Source: Flavobacteriia bacterium (lineage in GTDB: Bacteria > Bacteroidota > Bacteroidia > Flavobacteriales > Schleiferiaceae). Taken from it: a DNA stretch of 64,000 nucleotides. The stretch's first letter is position 1. The number at the start of each line of letters is the position of its first letter. A program made the translations under genes and the position numbers. Positions 52,728-61,692 of the stretch are shown here, in pieces. The notes beneath the pieces are model-generated. The model saw only the letters and a list, made by a program, of their open reading frames with translations, had not been told where the DNA came from and made no database searches. Location: NCBI GenBank assembly GCA_013373425.1, contig JABXHW010000033.1:60117-124116 (forward strand), given 5' to 3'.

Positions 52728-53477
52728 TTACTGTGTTACAGTGAGATCGATAAAATGTAGCGTGTGGTTGTCCAACACATCCACAGCCTTCACTAACAAC
52801 TTATATGCGCCAGGTTCCTCATCCGTTGGAATGGTCACTTGCATAGAGCTCAAGTCAAAAGAAGTCGGCGATGTAGTCAGGTCCTCCTCTTGCTCATCTA
52901 CCGCGTGAGCGTGGTGATCTTCGATATGAAGTAGTACAAGGTGAACTTCTTTGAGACCATCAGGATCATTCACAGCGCCGGTAGGCGTAATTGTTTGTCC
53001 CAATGTGAACGAATCATTATCCGATGGACTGTTCACTTGAATCATAGGCTGGCTGCCGTTCTCGATTACGATTTCTCGCTCGATGAATGCACCTTCATTT
53101 CCATTGTCATCTAGCACTCTAAAAACTGCATGATACGGTCCAGAGGCCACTTCAGCTGGAATAGTTGGTGAATCGCTCACATTCACTGCTGGTCCGTTGG
53201 TGTTTAAGATATTGACATACGTCCAAGAGCTCTGTTCTCTCTTTCCGTGATCGTGACCGTCAAAAGCCTCATGAATATCAATCTTGATTTGCGCTACGCT
53301 CTCATCGTCGGTTGCAGTCATGTTCATATTTAGAACAGTTCCTGTTTGAACCGTCTGCTCCTCTTCCGAACTATTAATAGTTACTTGCGTAAACTCTGGT
53401 GCCTCAGAATCAATTTGCTCGCTTGTACAAGCCACGATGGCGACTAGCGGTAAGTAAAGTCCGAATCTCAACTTCAT
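52728..53477 (-). CDS. His-rich lipoprotein with DUF4625-like Ig-type repeats
   Basis: A 249-residue protein from ATG 53477 (MKLRFGLYLPLVAIVACTSE), lipobox IVAC with Cys17; the ATG at 53561 lies inside the operator. Two similar beta-rich segments each contain histidine clusters (HEAFDGHDHGKREQ and LLHIEDHHAHAVDEQEED), and between them DDNGNEGAFIEREIVIENGS resembles Ig-type folds. Surface binding of zinc or another metal, passed to the TonB receptor, is the inferred role. It is the first gene of the operon with the Fur-family regulator and is under an operator-covered promoter. Confidence 0.78.
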   Translation of the reverse strand: MKLRFGLYLPLVAIVACTSEQIDSEAPEFTQVTINSSEEEQTVQTGTVLNMNMTATDDESVAQIKIDIHEAFDGHDHGKREQSSWTYVNILNTNGPAVNVSDSPTIPAEVASGPYHAVFRVLDDNGNEGAFIEREIVIENGSQPMIQVNSPSDNDSFTLGQTITPTGAVNDPDGLKEVHLVLLHIEDHHAHAVDEQEEDLTTSPTSFDLSSMQVTIPTDEEPGAYKLLVKAVDVLDNHTLHFIDLTVTQ

Positions 53478-53506
53478 AAATAGGTGGTGTGAATGAAATA
53501 CAATTA

Positions 53507-53523
53507 TTGCAACACTGTTGCAA
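53507..53523. promoter_or_regulatory. Operator 1: perfect 8-1-8 palindrome
   Basis: TTGCAACACTGTTGCAA is a perfect inverted repeat with one central base, of the size bound by Fur-family dimers. It overlaps the 3' end of the -7 element of the lipoprotein-fur promoter, so occupancy should block RNA polymerase. Confidence 0.75.
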
Positions 53524-53550
53524 ATATACACATCTACTTTATAAATGCAA
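53521..53550 (-). promoter_or_regulatory. Promoter of the lipoprotein-Fur operon
   Basis: On the minus strand TTG (53550-53548), 19 bases, then TATATTTG (53528-53521): an exact Bacteroidota-type promoter. The start point is expected near 53515, about 38 bases before ATG 53477. Both elements are overlapped by palindromic operators. Confidence 0.8.
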
Positions 53551-53561
53551 TACTGTTGCAA
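53545..53561. promoter_or_regulatory. Operator 2: near-perfect palindrome
   Basis: ATGCAATACTGTTGCAA differs from operator 1 at two positions (the outermost base and one inner base); the inner 15 bases keep a 7-1-7 palindrome with one mismatch. Its centre is 38 bp from that of operator 1, and it covers the -33 TTG of the promoter. It ends 6 bp from the stop codon of the TonB receptor gene. Confidence 0.72.
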
Positions 53562-53567
53562 AAACCT

Positions 53568-55958
53568 CTAGAAACTATACTTAGCCTGAAGGATTAGGTT
53601 GAAACCTTGCTCGGGAAGGTTCAGGATTCGGTAGCGAGAAAGATGGCGGAGATACGCCACATTGGTTAGGTTTTGTACTCTGAGAGAGAAGTTCCAACTG
53701 GAAAGCGAGTTCGGGACATTGTACGAATAAGATGCATACAAATTGAGTAGCGTGTAACCTGGTGTGGTTCTTTCATTTCGAGCGACTCTCGTTTGTGAGA
53801 ATACGTTCTGAACCTCAACTCCATAATTTCCGGTATTCGAACTGAACTCCAACAGCCCTGTAACAGATGGTGGAGCTTGGAAAGGCACAAACTCACCTGT
53901 ACTCGAGTTTTGGCTCCAGACTAAGTCGGCCATGCCGATTAAGCTCAAGGCACGATTGCGCCCGGAGAGCGTTCTACTCAACTCGGCATAAGCCTCCCCT
54001 CCCCATTGAAACATTGGAGATTGAACGTAAACATAGGTTTGACCTGCGTCTGGAAGCGGACTAAAGCTGCCACTTGGACTCAAGTAGATGAAGTTCCAGT
54101 AATTCATCGCGTAGGTGGTCAGTTTACTCTTGAAAAGCCACTCATCCGTGCTCTCCTCAAAATATAGCGACACATCTAGGTTTAGTCCATACTCTGAATC
54201 GAGCTCAGGGTTTCCGATTTCATGCCTAAACGTTCCGTGATGAACACCATTCGAGCCCAGTTCATTCGCTTCTGGTAAACGAGAAACAAACCCAGTGTGG
54301 CCGCTAAGAACGCATTCATCAAGGTCCAATTCCCATCCAAAGCTTGCCGATGGCATCATGAATAGTCGGTCGAACTGCTGAACTCTCTCAACGATAGAGT
54401 CGGGTTGTGAATACCACGGCTGACCATATTCTTCGATTGTGGTTCCAGCACCATCGAGACGGGCTGCAGCATTCAGATTCCAATTGCCATTTGACCAACC
54501 GTAATAGCCATAAACACCAGACTCAAGCCTATTGAAACTCGGTAAAACAAATTCCCAACCACCTTGCCGGTTGTTCTGGTATTGCGCTCTCGCTCCCCAC
54601 TTTAAATCATTGTCGTACGACTTCCGAGTCCAATCGTACTTTCCTTCTGCCGTAAACAGTTGAAGATGCAAAGCCTCGAAATTATTGGAGTCGATGTACA
54701 GCAAACCATGAGCATGCGGTCGAGATAGCTCTTTTCTATCGTTGTACTGTAGGCCGAGGGTGTAAGTTCGAGTGTACTTCCCGCTGCGGTTCACATAGTT
54801 CACTCCAATGCGATCATGGCGTGCACGTTGGGAAGGGGTCTGAATGTCTCGTCTATTGCCAATATTGGAAATATCAAAGGACCTTGGAATTCCAGTTGCA
54901 CCAGGAAAAAGCCCTATGCTTTGATCGAAATGAGAATAGGTAGCCCGAATGGTATTCTCATCATCAATCTGACGATAGACTCCAAAGGTTCCATTCCACT
55001 CTCTACCTGCTGTATTCTTCAAGATACCTTCCGGCAATTCAAGTTGAAATCCGTTGTAGATAAATCCATCTGCAGGAACTCGGTAATCGGCGAAGTCTTG
55101 AATAGATAATCGGAGGTCGTAGATGGTTTTCTTTGAATCTTCATCAAAGGTTTGATAACCATACCTCCCACTCACACCGAACAAGTTATTATTGCTCTTG
55201 TACAAGGATTGAATCTCACCAAAGGCTCCAGCGTCTATCCGGAAAGGTGGGTCATTGAAGACTTCCACTGCCCCACTTTGCAATCCGGCCCCACGAACCA
55301 GCGCAGCTGGGCCATTTACAATTTTGATTCTATCTGTAGCGAATTGGTCGATTTCCAATCCATGATCCATCCCCCATTGTTGACCTTCTTGTGTGACGCC
55401 ATTTTGCAAAACCTGCACTCTGTTCCCAACAAAACCTCTCACCATCGGCTTGGCAATTCCCACCCCGGTATTCACCGCATGAACACCTGGGATGATATCA
55501 AGTGATTCAGAAAGAGTATTCGCCGATCGCGCAGTCAGTTGATCGCGATTCAACCAATATCCATCGCTTCTATTGACTCCAGCCGCACCCACAGTAGACG
55601 TAAACGAAGTGCGAATTTCCACCGTTCCGATACTGTATACGGGTTTCTCTAAAACAATGAATGTTGTAGAATCCGGAAAGAGCTCAAATTGGTAAACCGT
55701 ATCAATATAAAACCTTGGCTCGCTATAGCCGATGGAAATATTCAGGGTAGGAAGAGCTGATTCCAATTCAGCATAAAGTGAATCTCCACCCCTGAACTGG
55801 TCGGTAATCAAAAACTTAACTCCCAAATCTCCAGGAGAAAGCTGCCCTAAATGCTCAGTGTTAACTCCCTGAATAGAAAGCTTATACGTGTAAATCTCCT
55901 GCCCAAGTAGCGGCGATAAACTCGAAAGTAAAACTGCTATTGCCAGCCAGAACCGCAA
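53568..55958 (-). CDS. TonB-dependent receptor (probable metal or metallophore uptake)
   Basis: A 796-residue outer-membrane receptor. A signal peptide (WLAIAVLLSSLSPLLGQ) is followed by a short carboxypeptidase-like N-terminal domain, then the plug with LSESLDIIPGVHAVNTGVGI, PMVRGFVGNRVQVLQNGV and QQWGMDHGLEIDQFATDR, and a 22-strand-type barrel ending ILQAKYSF. Extracellular loops contain several His (e.g. GVHHGTFRHEIG, RPHAHGLLY), which suits zinc like ZnuD. The start is TTG 55958, one base after the hisS stop; an in-frame stop upstream excludes an ATG. The neighbouring Fur-family operon lies directly downstream. Confidence 0.88.
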   Translation of the reverse strand: MRFWLAIAVLLSSLSPLLGQEIYTYKLSIQGVNTEHLGQLSPGDLGVKFLITDQFRGGDSLYAELESALPTLNISIGYSEPRFYIDTVYQFELFPDSTTFIVLEKPVYSIGTVEIRTSFTSTVGAAGVNRSDGYWLNRDQLTARSANTLSESLDIIPGVHAVNTGVGIAKPMVRGFVGNRVQVLQNGVTQEGQQWGMDHGLEIDQFATDRIKIVNGPAALVRGAGLQSGAVEVFNDPPFRIDAGAFGEIQSLYKSNNNLFGVSGRYGYQTFDEDSKKTIYDLRLSIQDFADYRVPADGFIYNGFQLELPEGILKNTAGREWNGTFGVYRQIDDENTIRATYSHFDQSIGLFPGATGIPRSFDISNIGNRRDIQTPSQRARHDRIGVNYVNRSGKYTRTYTLGLQYNDRKELSRPHAHGLLYIDSNNFEALHLQLFTAEGKYDWTRKSYDNDLKWGARAQYQNNRQGGWEFVLPSFNRLESGVYGYYGWSNGNWNLNAAARLDGAGTTIEEYGQPWYSQPDSIVERVQQFDRLFMMPSASFGWELDLDECVLSGHTGFVSRLPEANELGSNGVHHGTFRHEIGNPELDSEYGLNLDVSLYFEESTDEWLFKSKLTTYAMNYWNFIYLSPSGSFSPLPDAGQTYVYVQSPMFQWGGEAYAELSRTLSGRNRALSLIGMADLVWSQNSSTGEFVPFQAPPSVTGLLEFSSNTGNYGVEVQNVFSQTRVARNERTTPGYTLLNLYASYSYNVPNSLSSWNFSLRVQNLTNVAYLRHLSRYRILNLPEQGFNLILQAKYSF

Positions 55959-55959
55959 C

Positions 55960-57324
55960 TTACTTAAGTTGATTTATCATCTCATCTAGAGTGAGCATGC
56001 TCTGGTTACCGCTGACAATATCCTTCAACTGAGCTTTGCCTTCGGCGATTTCGCGATCACCCATGATGCAGGTATATCTCACGCCCTTCTTCTCGGCATA
56101 ATCAAACTGCTTCTTAAACTTGGCTGCATCGGGGTAGCATTCTGCGGAAATTCCTTTTGAACGAAGCTTGGTAGCCCACTGTTGAGCAACTTTCATTTCT
56201 TCATCTCCCATATTGAAGAAGAGGACATCCGAAGTCTTGGTTACTTCCTTTGGGAAGAGATTGAGTTCTTCCAGGCAGAGATAAATTCGGTCTAGTCCGA
56301 AACTCACACCCATTCCAGAAACACCTGCCATTCCGAAGATACCGGTGAGGTCATCATAACGACCGCCGCCTCCAATAGAGCCGAGCTCAACGCCCTTCGC
56401 TTTTACTTCCAAGATGGCACCTGTGTAGTAATCAAGACCACGCGCAAGAGTGAGGTTTACCACTAAATCTGACTTCTTCAAGCCTAAGGCATCCACTTGA
56501 TCAACAACGAAGTTGAGCTCTTCTAAGCCCTGTTGTCCCATTTCAGACTGACTGAGAAAATCGCTTAAAAATGCAACGACTTCTGTATTCGAGCCTTGCA
56601 TAGCGAGCAATGGCTTTAGCTGAGCAGCTTTATCGGCGTCAATTCCTCGCTCTACCATTTCTTCGATCACCTTTTCGGCACCGATTTTATCGAGCTTATC
56701 AAGAGCCACTGTGAAGTCAGTTAAGCGATCTGCTGCACCGATAACCTCAGCGATTCCCGCAAGAATCTTTCTATTGTTGATGTGAATCTCAACGTCTAAT
56801 CCCAGCTTATCGAAAGCTTGGTCGTACAATTGAACGAACTCCACCTCTTGCCACAAAGAATCGCTTCCCACTACATCGGCATCACACTGCCAAAACTCGC
56901 GGAATCTCCCCTTCTGTGGGCGGTCAGCGCGCCATACCGGCTGCATTTGATAACGCTTGAATGGGAAAGCTAAGTCGTTTCTGTGCTGAACAACATATCT
57001 AGCAAAAGGAACGGTCAGGTCGTAACGCAACGCTTTGTCCGTAATATGAGATGTCCATTTTGCCGGACTAAAGTCCGATTTCAAACCTTCTGGAAGCTTG
57101 GAGAAAAAGTCACCGGAGCGAAGAATCTTGAAAATCAAGCGATCTCCTTCTTCGCCGTACTTACCAGTGAGCGTGTCCAAATTCTCGAAACTAGGCGTCT
57201 CGATAGGCTGAAAACCAAATCCTTCAAAAGCACCTCTCAAAACGCTCATCACGTAATGTCGACGGTTCACCTCTAATGGGTTGAAGTCTCGTGTACCTTT
57301 TGGAATGCTGGGTTTAACTGCCAT
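55960..57324 (-). CDS. hisS: Histidyl-tRNA synthetase
   Basis: A 454-residue class II synthetase from ATG 57324 (MAVKPSIPKGTRDFNPLEV); the ATG at 57342 lies inside the promoter -7 box. It has motif 2 FREFWQCDADVVGSDSLW, the histidine-A motif LARGLDYYTGAILEV, GSIGGGGRYDDLTG and motif 3 GVSGMGVSFGLDRIYL, then the anticodon-binding C-terminal domain. It charges tRNA-His. The TonB receptor gene begins just beyond its stop and probably shares its transcript. Confidence 0.95.
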   Translation of the reverse strand: MAVKPSIPKGTRDFNPLEVNRRHYVMSVLRGAFEGFGFQPIETPSFENLDTLTGKYGEEGDRLIFKILRSGDFFSKLPEGLKSDFSPAKWTSHITDKALRYDLTVPFARYVVQHRNDLAFPFKRYQMQPVWRADRPQKGRFREFWQCDADVVGSDSLWQEVEFVQLYDQAFDKLGLDVEIHINNRKILAGIAEVIGAADRLTDFTVALDKLDKIGAEKVIEEMVERGIDADKAAQLKPLLAMQGSNTEVVAFLSDFLSQSEMGQQGLEELNFVVDQVDALGLKKSDLVVNLTLARGLDYYTGAILEVKAKGVELGSIGGGGRYDDLTGIFGMAGVSGMGVSFGLDRIYLCLEELNLFPKEVTKTSDVLFFNMGDEEMKVAQQWATKLRSKGISAECYPDAAKFKKQFDYAEKKGVRYTCIMGDREIAEGKAQLKDIVSGNQSMLTLDEMINQLK

Positions 57325-57339
57325 GAATCTGATTTTTTG

Positions 57340-57371
57340 CAAATATAGAACTACCGCGCTCCTACGTGCAA
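57340..57371 (-). promoter_or_regulatory. Promoter of hisS
   Basis: On the minus strand TTG (57371-57369), 21 bases, then TATATTTG (57347-57340). Expected start point near 57333, which supports ATG 57324 as the hisS start with a very short leader. Confidence 0.7.
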
Positions 57372-57383
57372 AGCTTCAAGGCT

Positions 57384-58358
57384 TTATCGATCTTGAATTT
57401 CCTGAGGAATAGGAACATTGCACGACGAAAAGCATTGAGCAAACCTCGAATCAGTGACTAGGTCTTCATACGTCCCCGAATTATTACTCCCGTTCTCCAA
57501 GAAGCTCTCATTGTAATAGATGAGGTCAGCCATGCCATCAAACCCAAAAACATCGTACAGCTTCACGGCAACACACTTGGTGGCTGAATGGACTGTTTCG
57601 TTGGATAGATAATCGAAACTCGAGGGGTAGAGCTTCCTCAATTGGATTTCGGTCTTATTGAAGTACCGCAACAAGGTTTCTTGGCTAGGTGACTGAAAAT
57701 CAATCTCGTTGTACTCCGGATTATCCTTGCTGTACCTCACTTTGAAGGAGTCGTGCAACTGAATTGGCATGCCGTTTAAACTCTTGTTGTGGTTTCTGGA
57801 ATAGCGCACTCTAGCATCGCTAACATATCTCGTATCCCCGACGTAGAATACATAGTAGACAGTGTATCGATCTTGCTCTTCAATCACCGCAAAAGTTTCC
57901 GCAGGATTCGATGAGATCCTGTACATCTCGTACAGGTTGATACTTTGAGTGATGGTTACATAGACCAAGGCGAAACCAACAAGCAAATAAAACGCATACT
58001 TGTATTGGCGGAGTTGCTCTCTGTCTTGTTGTCGACGAAGCTTCAAGATACGCTTGCGCATTTCTTGTTTCTTCTCGTAGGCTTTCTTCTTCCGCTCTTC
58101 GTACTCCTCAGCTTTCCTTTTGAGCAGAAGAAAATATGCGAGGTTGTCCTCTGGTCTTCCTTCACGCTCCCACTCTTGAATGCGCTCATAGGCCATGGCA
58201 ATTTGGGAGAATCGGACTTCAGCTTCGGGATGAGTAGAACTATCGGGATGCCATTTCTTGGCGAGCTTTCGATACGTCTTCTTAACCTCATCCATCGATG
58301 CACCATCGGGTAGCCCCAATATTTTATATGCAGCTGATATGGTGAGCTTTAGAGACAA
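57384..58358 (-). CDS. Membrane-anchored J-domain protein
   Basis: A 324-residue protein. An N-terminal J domain (about 10-65) contains AAYKILGLPDGASMDEVKKT and the HPD motif in KKWHPDSSTHPEAE. A basic, coiled-coil-like linker (about 80-120) leads to one membrane helix (FYLLVGFALVYVTITQ, near 126-141). The remaining ~180 residues match no family I know. The J domain would recruit DnaK to the membrane. Start is TTG 58358; an in-frame stop two codons upstream excludes an ATG. It is likely a separate unit from glyA, with a hairpin between. Confidence 0.82.
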   Translation of the reverse strand: MSLKLTISAAYKILGLPDGASMDEVKKTYRKLAKKWHPDSSTHPEAEVRFSQIAMAYERIQEWEREGRPEDNLAYFLLLKRKAEEYEERKKKAYEKKQEMRKRILKLRRQQDREQLRQYKYAFYLLVGFALVYVTITQSINLYEMYRISSNPAETFAVIEEQDRYTVYYVFYVGDTRYVSDARVRYSRNHNKSLNGMPIQLHDSFKVRYSKDNPEYNEIDFQSPSQETLLRYFNKTEIQLRKLYPSSFDYLSNETVHSATKCVAVKLYDVFGFDGMADLIYYNESFLENGSNNSGTYEDLVTDSRFAQCFSSCNVPIPQEIQDR

Positions 58359-58386
58359 ATCTTAGCTGTTGAATGCTTGAATATAC

Positions 58387-58415
58387 AACATCCCAACCTG
58401 TGAGGATGGGATGTT
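58387..58415 (-). terminator. Hairpin downstream of glyA
   Basis: AACATCCCA (58387-58395) pairs with TGGGATGTT (58407-58415), with extra CC-GG pairing inside. The stem is strong, but only a short, interrupted T-rich stretch follows on the minus strand, so termination may be partial. Confidence 0.45.
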
Positions 58416-58444
58416 CAGAATATTCTTATTTGTCTAATTGTCGC

Positions 58445-59719
58445 TTAGTAAGCGAAGAGAGGACGACCTTCCATGAGGGCGTGTACGTCTGCTGCGATGG
58501 CGGCCAAGTTGGCTTCGTCTTCAGGGTTTTGAATCACGCGATCGATTAAGCTAACAACGGTCTCCATGTCACTTTCTTTCAATCCTCTTGTTGTGACCGC
58601 TGGGGTTCCCACGCGAATACCACTTGTAACGAACGGTGACTTATCATCAAATGGAACCATGTTCTTATTCACTGTGATCTCAGCTTTCACAAGCGCATTC
58701 TCAGCGAGCTTACCTGTAACGTTCTTGTTTCTCAAATCGATGAGCATACAGTGGTTATCCGTTCCACCCGAAATCAAATCGTATCCTCTATCGGTGAACG
58801 CTTTAGCCATGGCGGCCGCATTCTTCTTCACTTGAACGATATAATCGAGGAATGAGTCGGTTAGTGCTTCACCGAAAGCAACCGCTTTAGCAGCGATCAC
58901 GTGCTCAAGCGGACCACCTTGCGTCCCTGGGAACACAGCTCCATCAAGCATCGCACTCATCATTTTGATCTCTCCTTTGGGTGTCTTGATTCCCCATGGG
59001 TTTTCAAAATCCTTCCCCATCATGATCATACCTCCACGAGGACCACGAAGTGTCTTGTGAGTGGTGGTAGTTACAAAGTGGCAATGAGGCATTGGGTCGT
59101 TGAGTACGCCTTTGGCAATGAGTCCTGCAGGATGACTCACATCAGCCATCAACAAAGCGCCTACTTCATCAGCGATTTTACGGAACTCGGCGTAATCGAT
59201 ATCTCGTGAGTAAGCAGATGCACCACAGATGATGAGATTAGGCTTCTCTTCAAGCGCCGTCTTGCGAACCGTATCGTAATTGATTCGGCCAGTCTCCTTC
59301 TCTACTCCATAGAAGCAAGTTTGGTACGTCTTACCAGAGAAGTTCACTGGTGATCCGTGAGTAAGGTGACCGCCATGTGACAGATCGAACCCCATGATTT
59401 TGTCGCCTGGCTTGAGTACAGCTAGGTAAAGAGCAGCGTTGGCTTGAGAGCCCGAATGCGGTTGAACATTTACATATTCAGCACCAAATAAAGCCTTGGC
59501 ACGATCTCGCGCCAAATCCTCCACTTGATCCACTACTTCACAGCCTCCGTAATATCGCTTACCCGGATATCCTTCCGCGTATTTATTTGTCAATACCGAC
59601 CCCATGGCCTCCATGACTTGGTCGGATACGAAGTTCTCAGAAGCGATGAGCTCAAGTCCGTTGAGTTGGCGATCGCGTTCATCCTGAATCAGGTCGAAAA
59701 TAGTGTTATCTCTTTCCAT
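58445..59719 (-). CDS. glyA: Serine hydroxymethyltransferase
   Basis: A 424-residue PLP enzyme. It has [23 protein letters not shown] N-terminal residues, [53 protein letters not shown] and the PLP lysine in [16 protein letters not shown]. It interconverts serine plus tetrahydrofolate with glycine plus 5,10-methylene-THF. A TACTTTTG box at 59760-59767 is a possible -7 element, but no TTG is at the right distance. It is divergent from fahA. Confidence 0.96.
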   Translation of the reverse strand: MERDNTIFDLIQDERDRQLNGLELIASENFVSDQVMEAMGSVLTNKYAEGYPGKRYYGGCEVVDQVEDLARDRAKALFGAEYVNVQPHSGSQANAALYLAVLKPGDKIMGFDLSHGGHLTHGSPVNFSGKTYQTCFYGVEKETGRINYDTVRKTALEEKPNLIICGASAYSRDIDYAEFRKIADEVGALLMADVSHPAGLIAKGVLNDPMPHCHFVTTTTHKTLRGPRGGMIMMGKDFENPWGIKTPKGEIKMMSAMLDGAVFPGTQGGPLEHVIAAKAVAFGEALTDSFLDYIVQVKKNAAAMAKAFTDRGYDLISGGTDNHCMLIDLRNKNVTGKLAENALVKAEITVNKNMVPFDDKSPFVTSGIRVGTPAVTTRGLKESDMETVVSLIDRVIQNPEDEANLAAIAADVHALMEGRPLFAY

Positions 59720-59774
59720 ATTATGTTGTAATCTTGCATCAAATCAGACAGCAAACGCTCAAAAGTAAAGGAAA

Positions 59775-61049
59775 ATGATCAAAGCGAACGACCCAAATCG
59801 CCGCAGTTGGATCAATGTTGAAAAAGGTTCTGACTTCCCTATTCAAAATATCCCTTTCGGAGTATTTATTCCGGAAGATGACATCATCACTATTGGCACG
59901 AGAATTGGCGATACAGCCATCGATTTATCGGCCATGCAACAGCTCGGGTATTTCAGTGGAATCGACCTAGCTGACGATGTATTCTTACAGGATACACTCA
60001 ACGATTTCATTTCATTGGGAAGAGAAATCAATCGTGAAGTAAGAGATCGCATTGCAGAAATCTTTGATGCTGACAATACGGAGCTACGCGATAACGAAGA
60101 GCACAAGCAACGCATTTTATTCCCTGTTGAAGATGTGCAAATGCTCATGCCTATCTTCTCTCAAGATTACACTGACTTCTACAGCTCACGCGAGCACGCC
60201 ACGAATGTGGGCACCATGTTCCGCGATCCAAATAACGCACTTCTCCCCAACTGGCTTCACCTCCCTGTAGGTTACCACGGAAGAAGCAGCACTATTGTAA
60301 TCTCTGGAGAGCCGGTTCACCGTCCGAAAGGACAGCGCATGCCACCAAACGCAGATGCACCTGTATTCGGGCCTTCTGTTCGTGTTGACTTCGAATTGGA
60401 AATGGCGTTCATCACTGGTGACGGCAAGCCAATGGGGCAGCGTATTAGTACAGATGAAGCTGAGGAGTACATCTTCGGCATGGTCCTCTTCAACGATTGG
60501 AGTGCACGCGATTTGCAAAAGTGGGAGTACGTTCCACTCGGGCCATTCCTCGCTAAAAACTTTGGATCGAGCATCAGTCCGTGGGTTGTAACTATGGATG
60601 CACTCGAGCCATTCCGCGTGGCCGGACCAAAGCAGGAACCAGAAGTATTGGATTACTTGAAGTACAAAGGCGATAAGAACTACGACATCAATTTGGAAGT
60701 AGCTATTGCTCCAGAAGGAACTGAGCCGGCAACCGTTTGTAAGTCGAATTTCAAGTACATGTACTGGAACATGGTTCAGCAGCTCGCTCACCACACCGTA
60801 AACGGTTGTAAAGTGAACGCAGGTGATATGATGGCATCAGGAACCATTTCGGGTCCAACACCAGATAGCTACGGCTCTATGCTTGAGCTTTCATGGAATG
60901 GAACGAAATCGATGAAAATGAACGACGGCTCAGAGCGCACCTTCATTGAAGACAATGATACCGTTATCATGCGTGGTTATTGTGAGAAAGAAGGAGTACG
61001 AATCGGATTCGGCGAAGTGAGCAGCAAATTGTTGCCTGCGATTGATTGA
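59775..61049 (+). CDS. fahA: Fumarylacetoacetase
   Basis: A 424-residue enzyme. The start is RRSWINVEKGSDFPIQNIPF, and catalytic and metal-site segments follow: YTDFYSSREHATNVGTMFR, LHLPVGYHGRSSTIVISG, DFELEMAFITGDGKPMGQ, FNDWSARDLQKWEYVPLG and FLAKNFGSSISPWVVTMDAL. It hydrolyses fumarylacetoacetate to fumarate and acetoacetate, the last step of tyrosine breakdown. Other genes of the pathway are not in the window. A terminator follows. Confidence 0.95.
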   Translation: MIKANDPNRRSWINVEKGSDFPIQNIPFGVFIPEDDIITIGTRIGDTAIDLSAMQQLGYFSGIDLADDVFLQDTLNDFISLGREINREVRDRIAEIFDADNTELRDNEEHKQRILFPVEDVQMLMPIFSQDYTDFYSSREHATNVGTMFRDPNNALLPNWLHLPVGYHGRSSTIVISGEPVHRPKGQRMPPNADAPVFGPSVRVDFELEMAFITGDGKPMGQRISTDEAEEYIFGMVLFNDWSARDLQKWEYVPLGPFLAKNFGSSISPWVVTMDALEPFRVAGPKQEPEVLDYLKYKGDKNYDINLEVAIAPEGTEPATVCKSNFKYMYWNMVQQLAHHTVNGCKVNAGDMMASGTISGPTPDSYGSMLELSWNGTKSMKMNDGSERTFIEDNDTVIMRGYCEKEGVRIGFGEVSSKLLPAID

Positions 61050-61070
61050 ATCGAAGAGACTTAAAATAGA

Positions 61071-61105
61071 AAAGCCCACCCGAGTAGATCGAGTGGGCTT
61101 TTTTT
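61071..61105 (+). terminator. Rho-independent terminator after fahA
   Basis: AAAGCCCACCCGA (61071-61083) pairs with TCGAGTGGGCTTT (61089-61101), one mismatch, 5-base loop, followed by T residues (61102-61105). A-rich sequence on the other side lets it work on the minus strand also, for the lipoprotein gene ending at 61118. Confidence 0.88.
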
Positions 61106-61117
61106 CTTCCGGGGACT

Positions 61118-61630
61118 TCATTCCGAAACCAACACCAAAACTTCTCGTTGCTCGTCGGTTAGTTCATTGATGTCAACTACATTCATTTGTGGAGCATCGT
61201 CTACTGAAGCGCTGCCTCCTAAGTTGAAGTTGATATTTTGTGCATGTTCGTCGATGGTGTACATCGCGCCGGTGATTGGATCTACAATTAACCAACCCAC
61301 TGGGCCACTGACGAAGAAGTTACCGGCATAGTACCAGCCATCCACGTGGAATGTGATCTGCTGAATGTGCTCCATTCCCTTGCTATCCACTACAATGACC
61401 TTGTATTCTTCACGGGTGAAATATCCCATGCTGGATCTTAGATTGACAGTAGTAGGTGTAGTTCCTGTGGAAACTACGTCGCCCATTCGGTTTTCAACAC
61501 GAAAATCGGCACCTGCCGGTTCACTATTGATTCTTACGGGATAAGATGATTCACTGAAGAGTGAAGCGCATGATGTGGTGAGTAGGGTTGCAGTAGTTAA
61601 GCCTGCAAAGAGTAAGAGTGCTCTTTTCAT
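61118..61630 (-). CDS. PEGA-like lipoprotein
   Basis: A 170-residue protein. The signal sequence ends in lipobox LTTSC (Cys21). The next part, SYPVRINSEPAGADFRVEN through TGTTPTTVNLRSSMGYFTR, has the V-x-I-x-S-x-P-x-G-A-x-V pattern of PEGA domains, and a hydrophobic GNFFVSGPVGWLIVDPITGAM follows, typical of this lipoprotein group. The role is unknown; it may support the cell envelope. It is downstream of spoT (63 bp) on the same strand. Confidence 0.78.
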   Translation of the reverse strand: MKRALLLFAGLTTATLLTTSCASLFSESSYPVRINSEPAGADFRVENRMGDVVSTGTTPTTVNLRSSMGYFTREEYKVIVVDSKGMEHIQQITFHVDGWYYAGNFFVSGPVGWLIVDPITGAMYTIDEHAQNINFNLGGSASVDDAPQMNVVDINELTDEQREVLVLVSE

Positions 61631-61692
61631 AAGTTAGAGAGTTAAATATGTGTTTTGAATTTACAGCGCACCATTCAAAACCAATGCCATAC

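Noticed and set aside
53478..53561. Longer start for the His-rich lipoprotein
   Set aside because: The extension would be coded by the operator and promoter region and would destroy the lipoprotein signal sequence.
60186..60794. A 202-codon open frame on the minus strand
   Set aside because: It lies wholly antisense to fahA, has no family features and is a frame shadow of the conserved gene.
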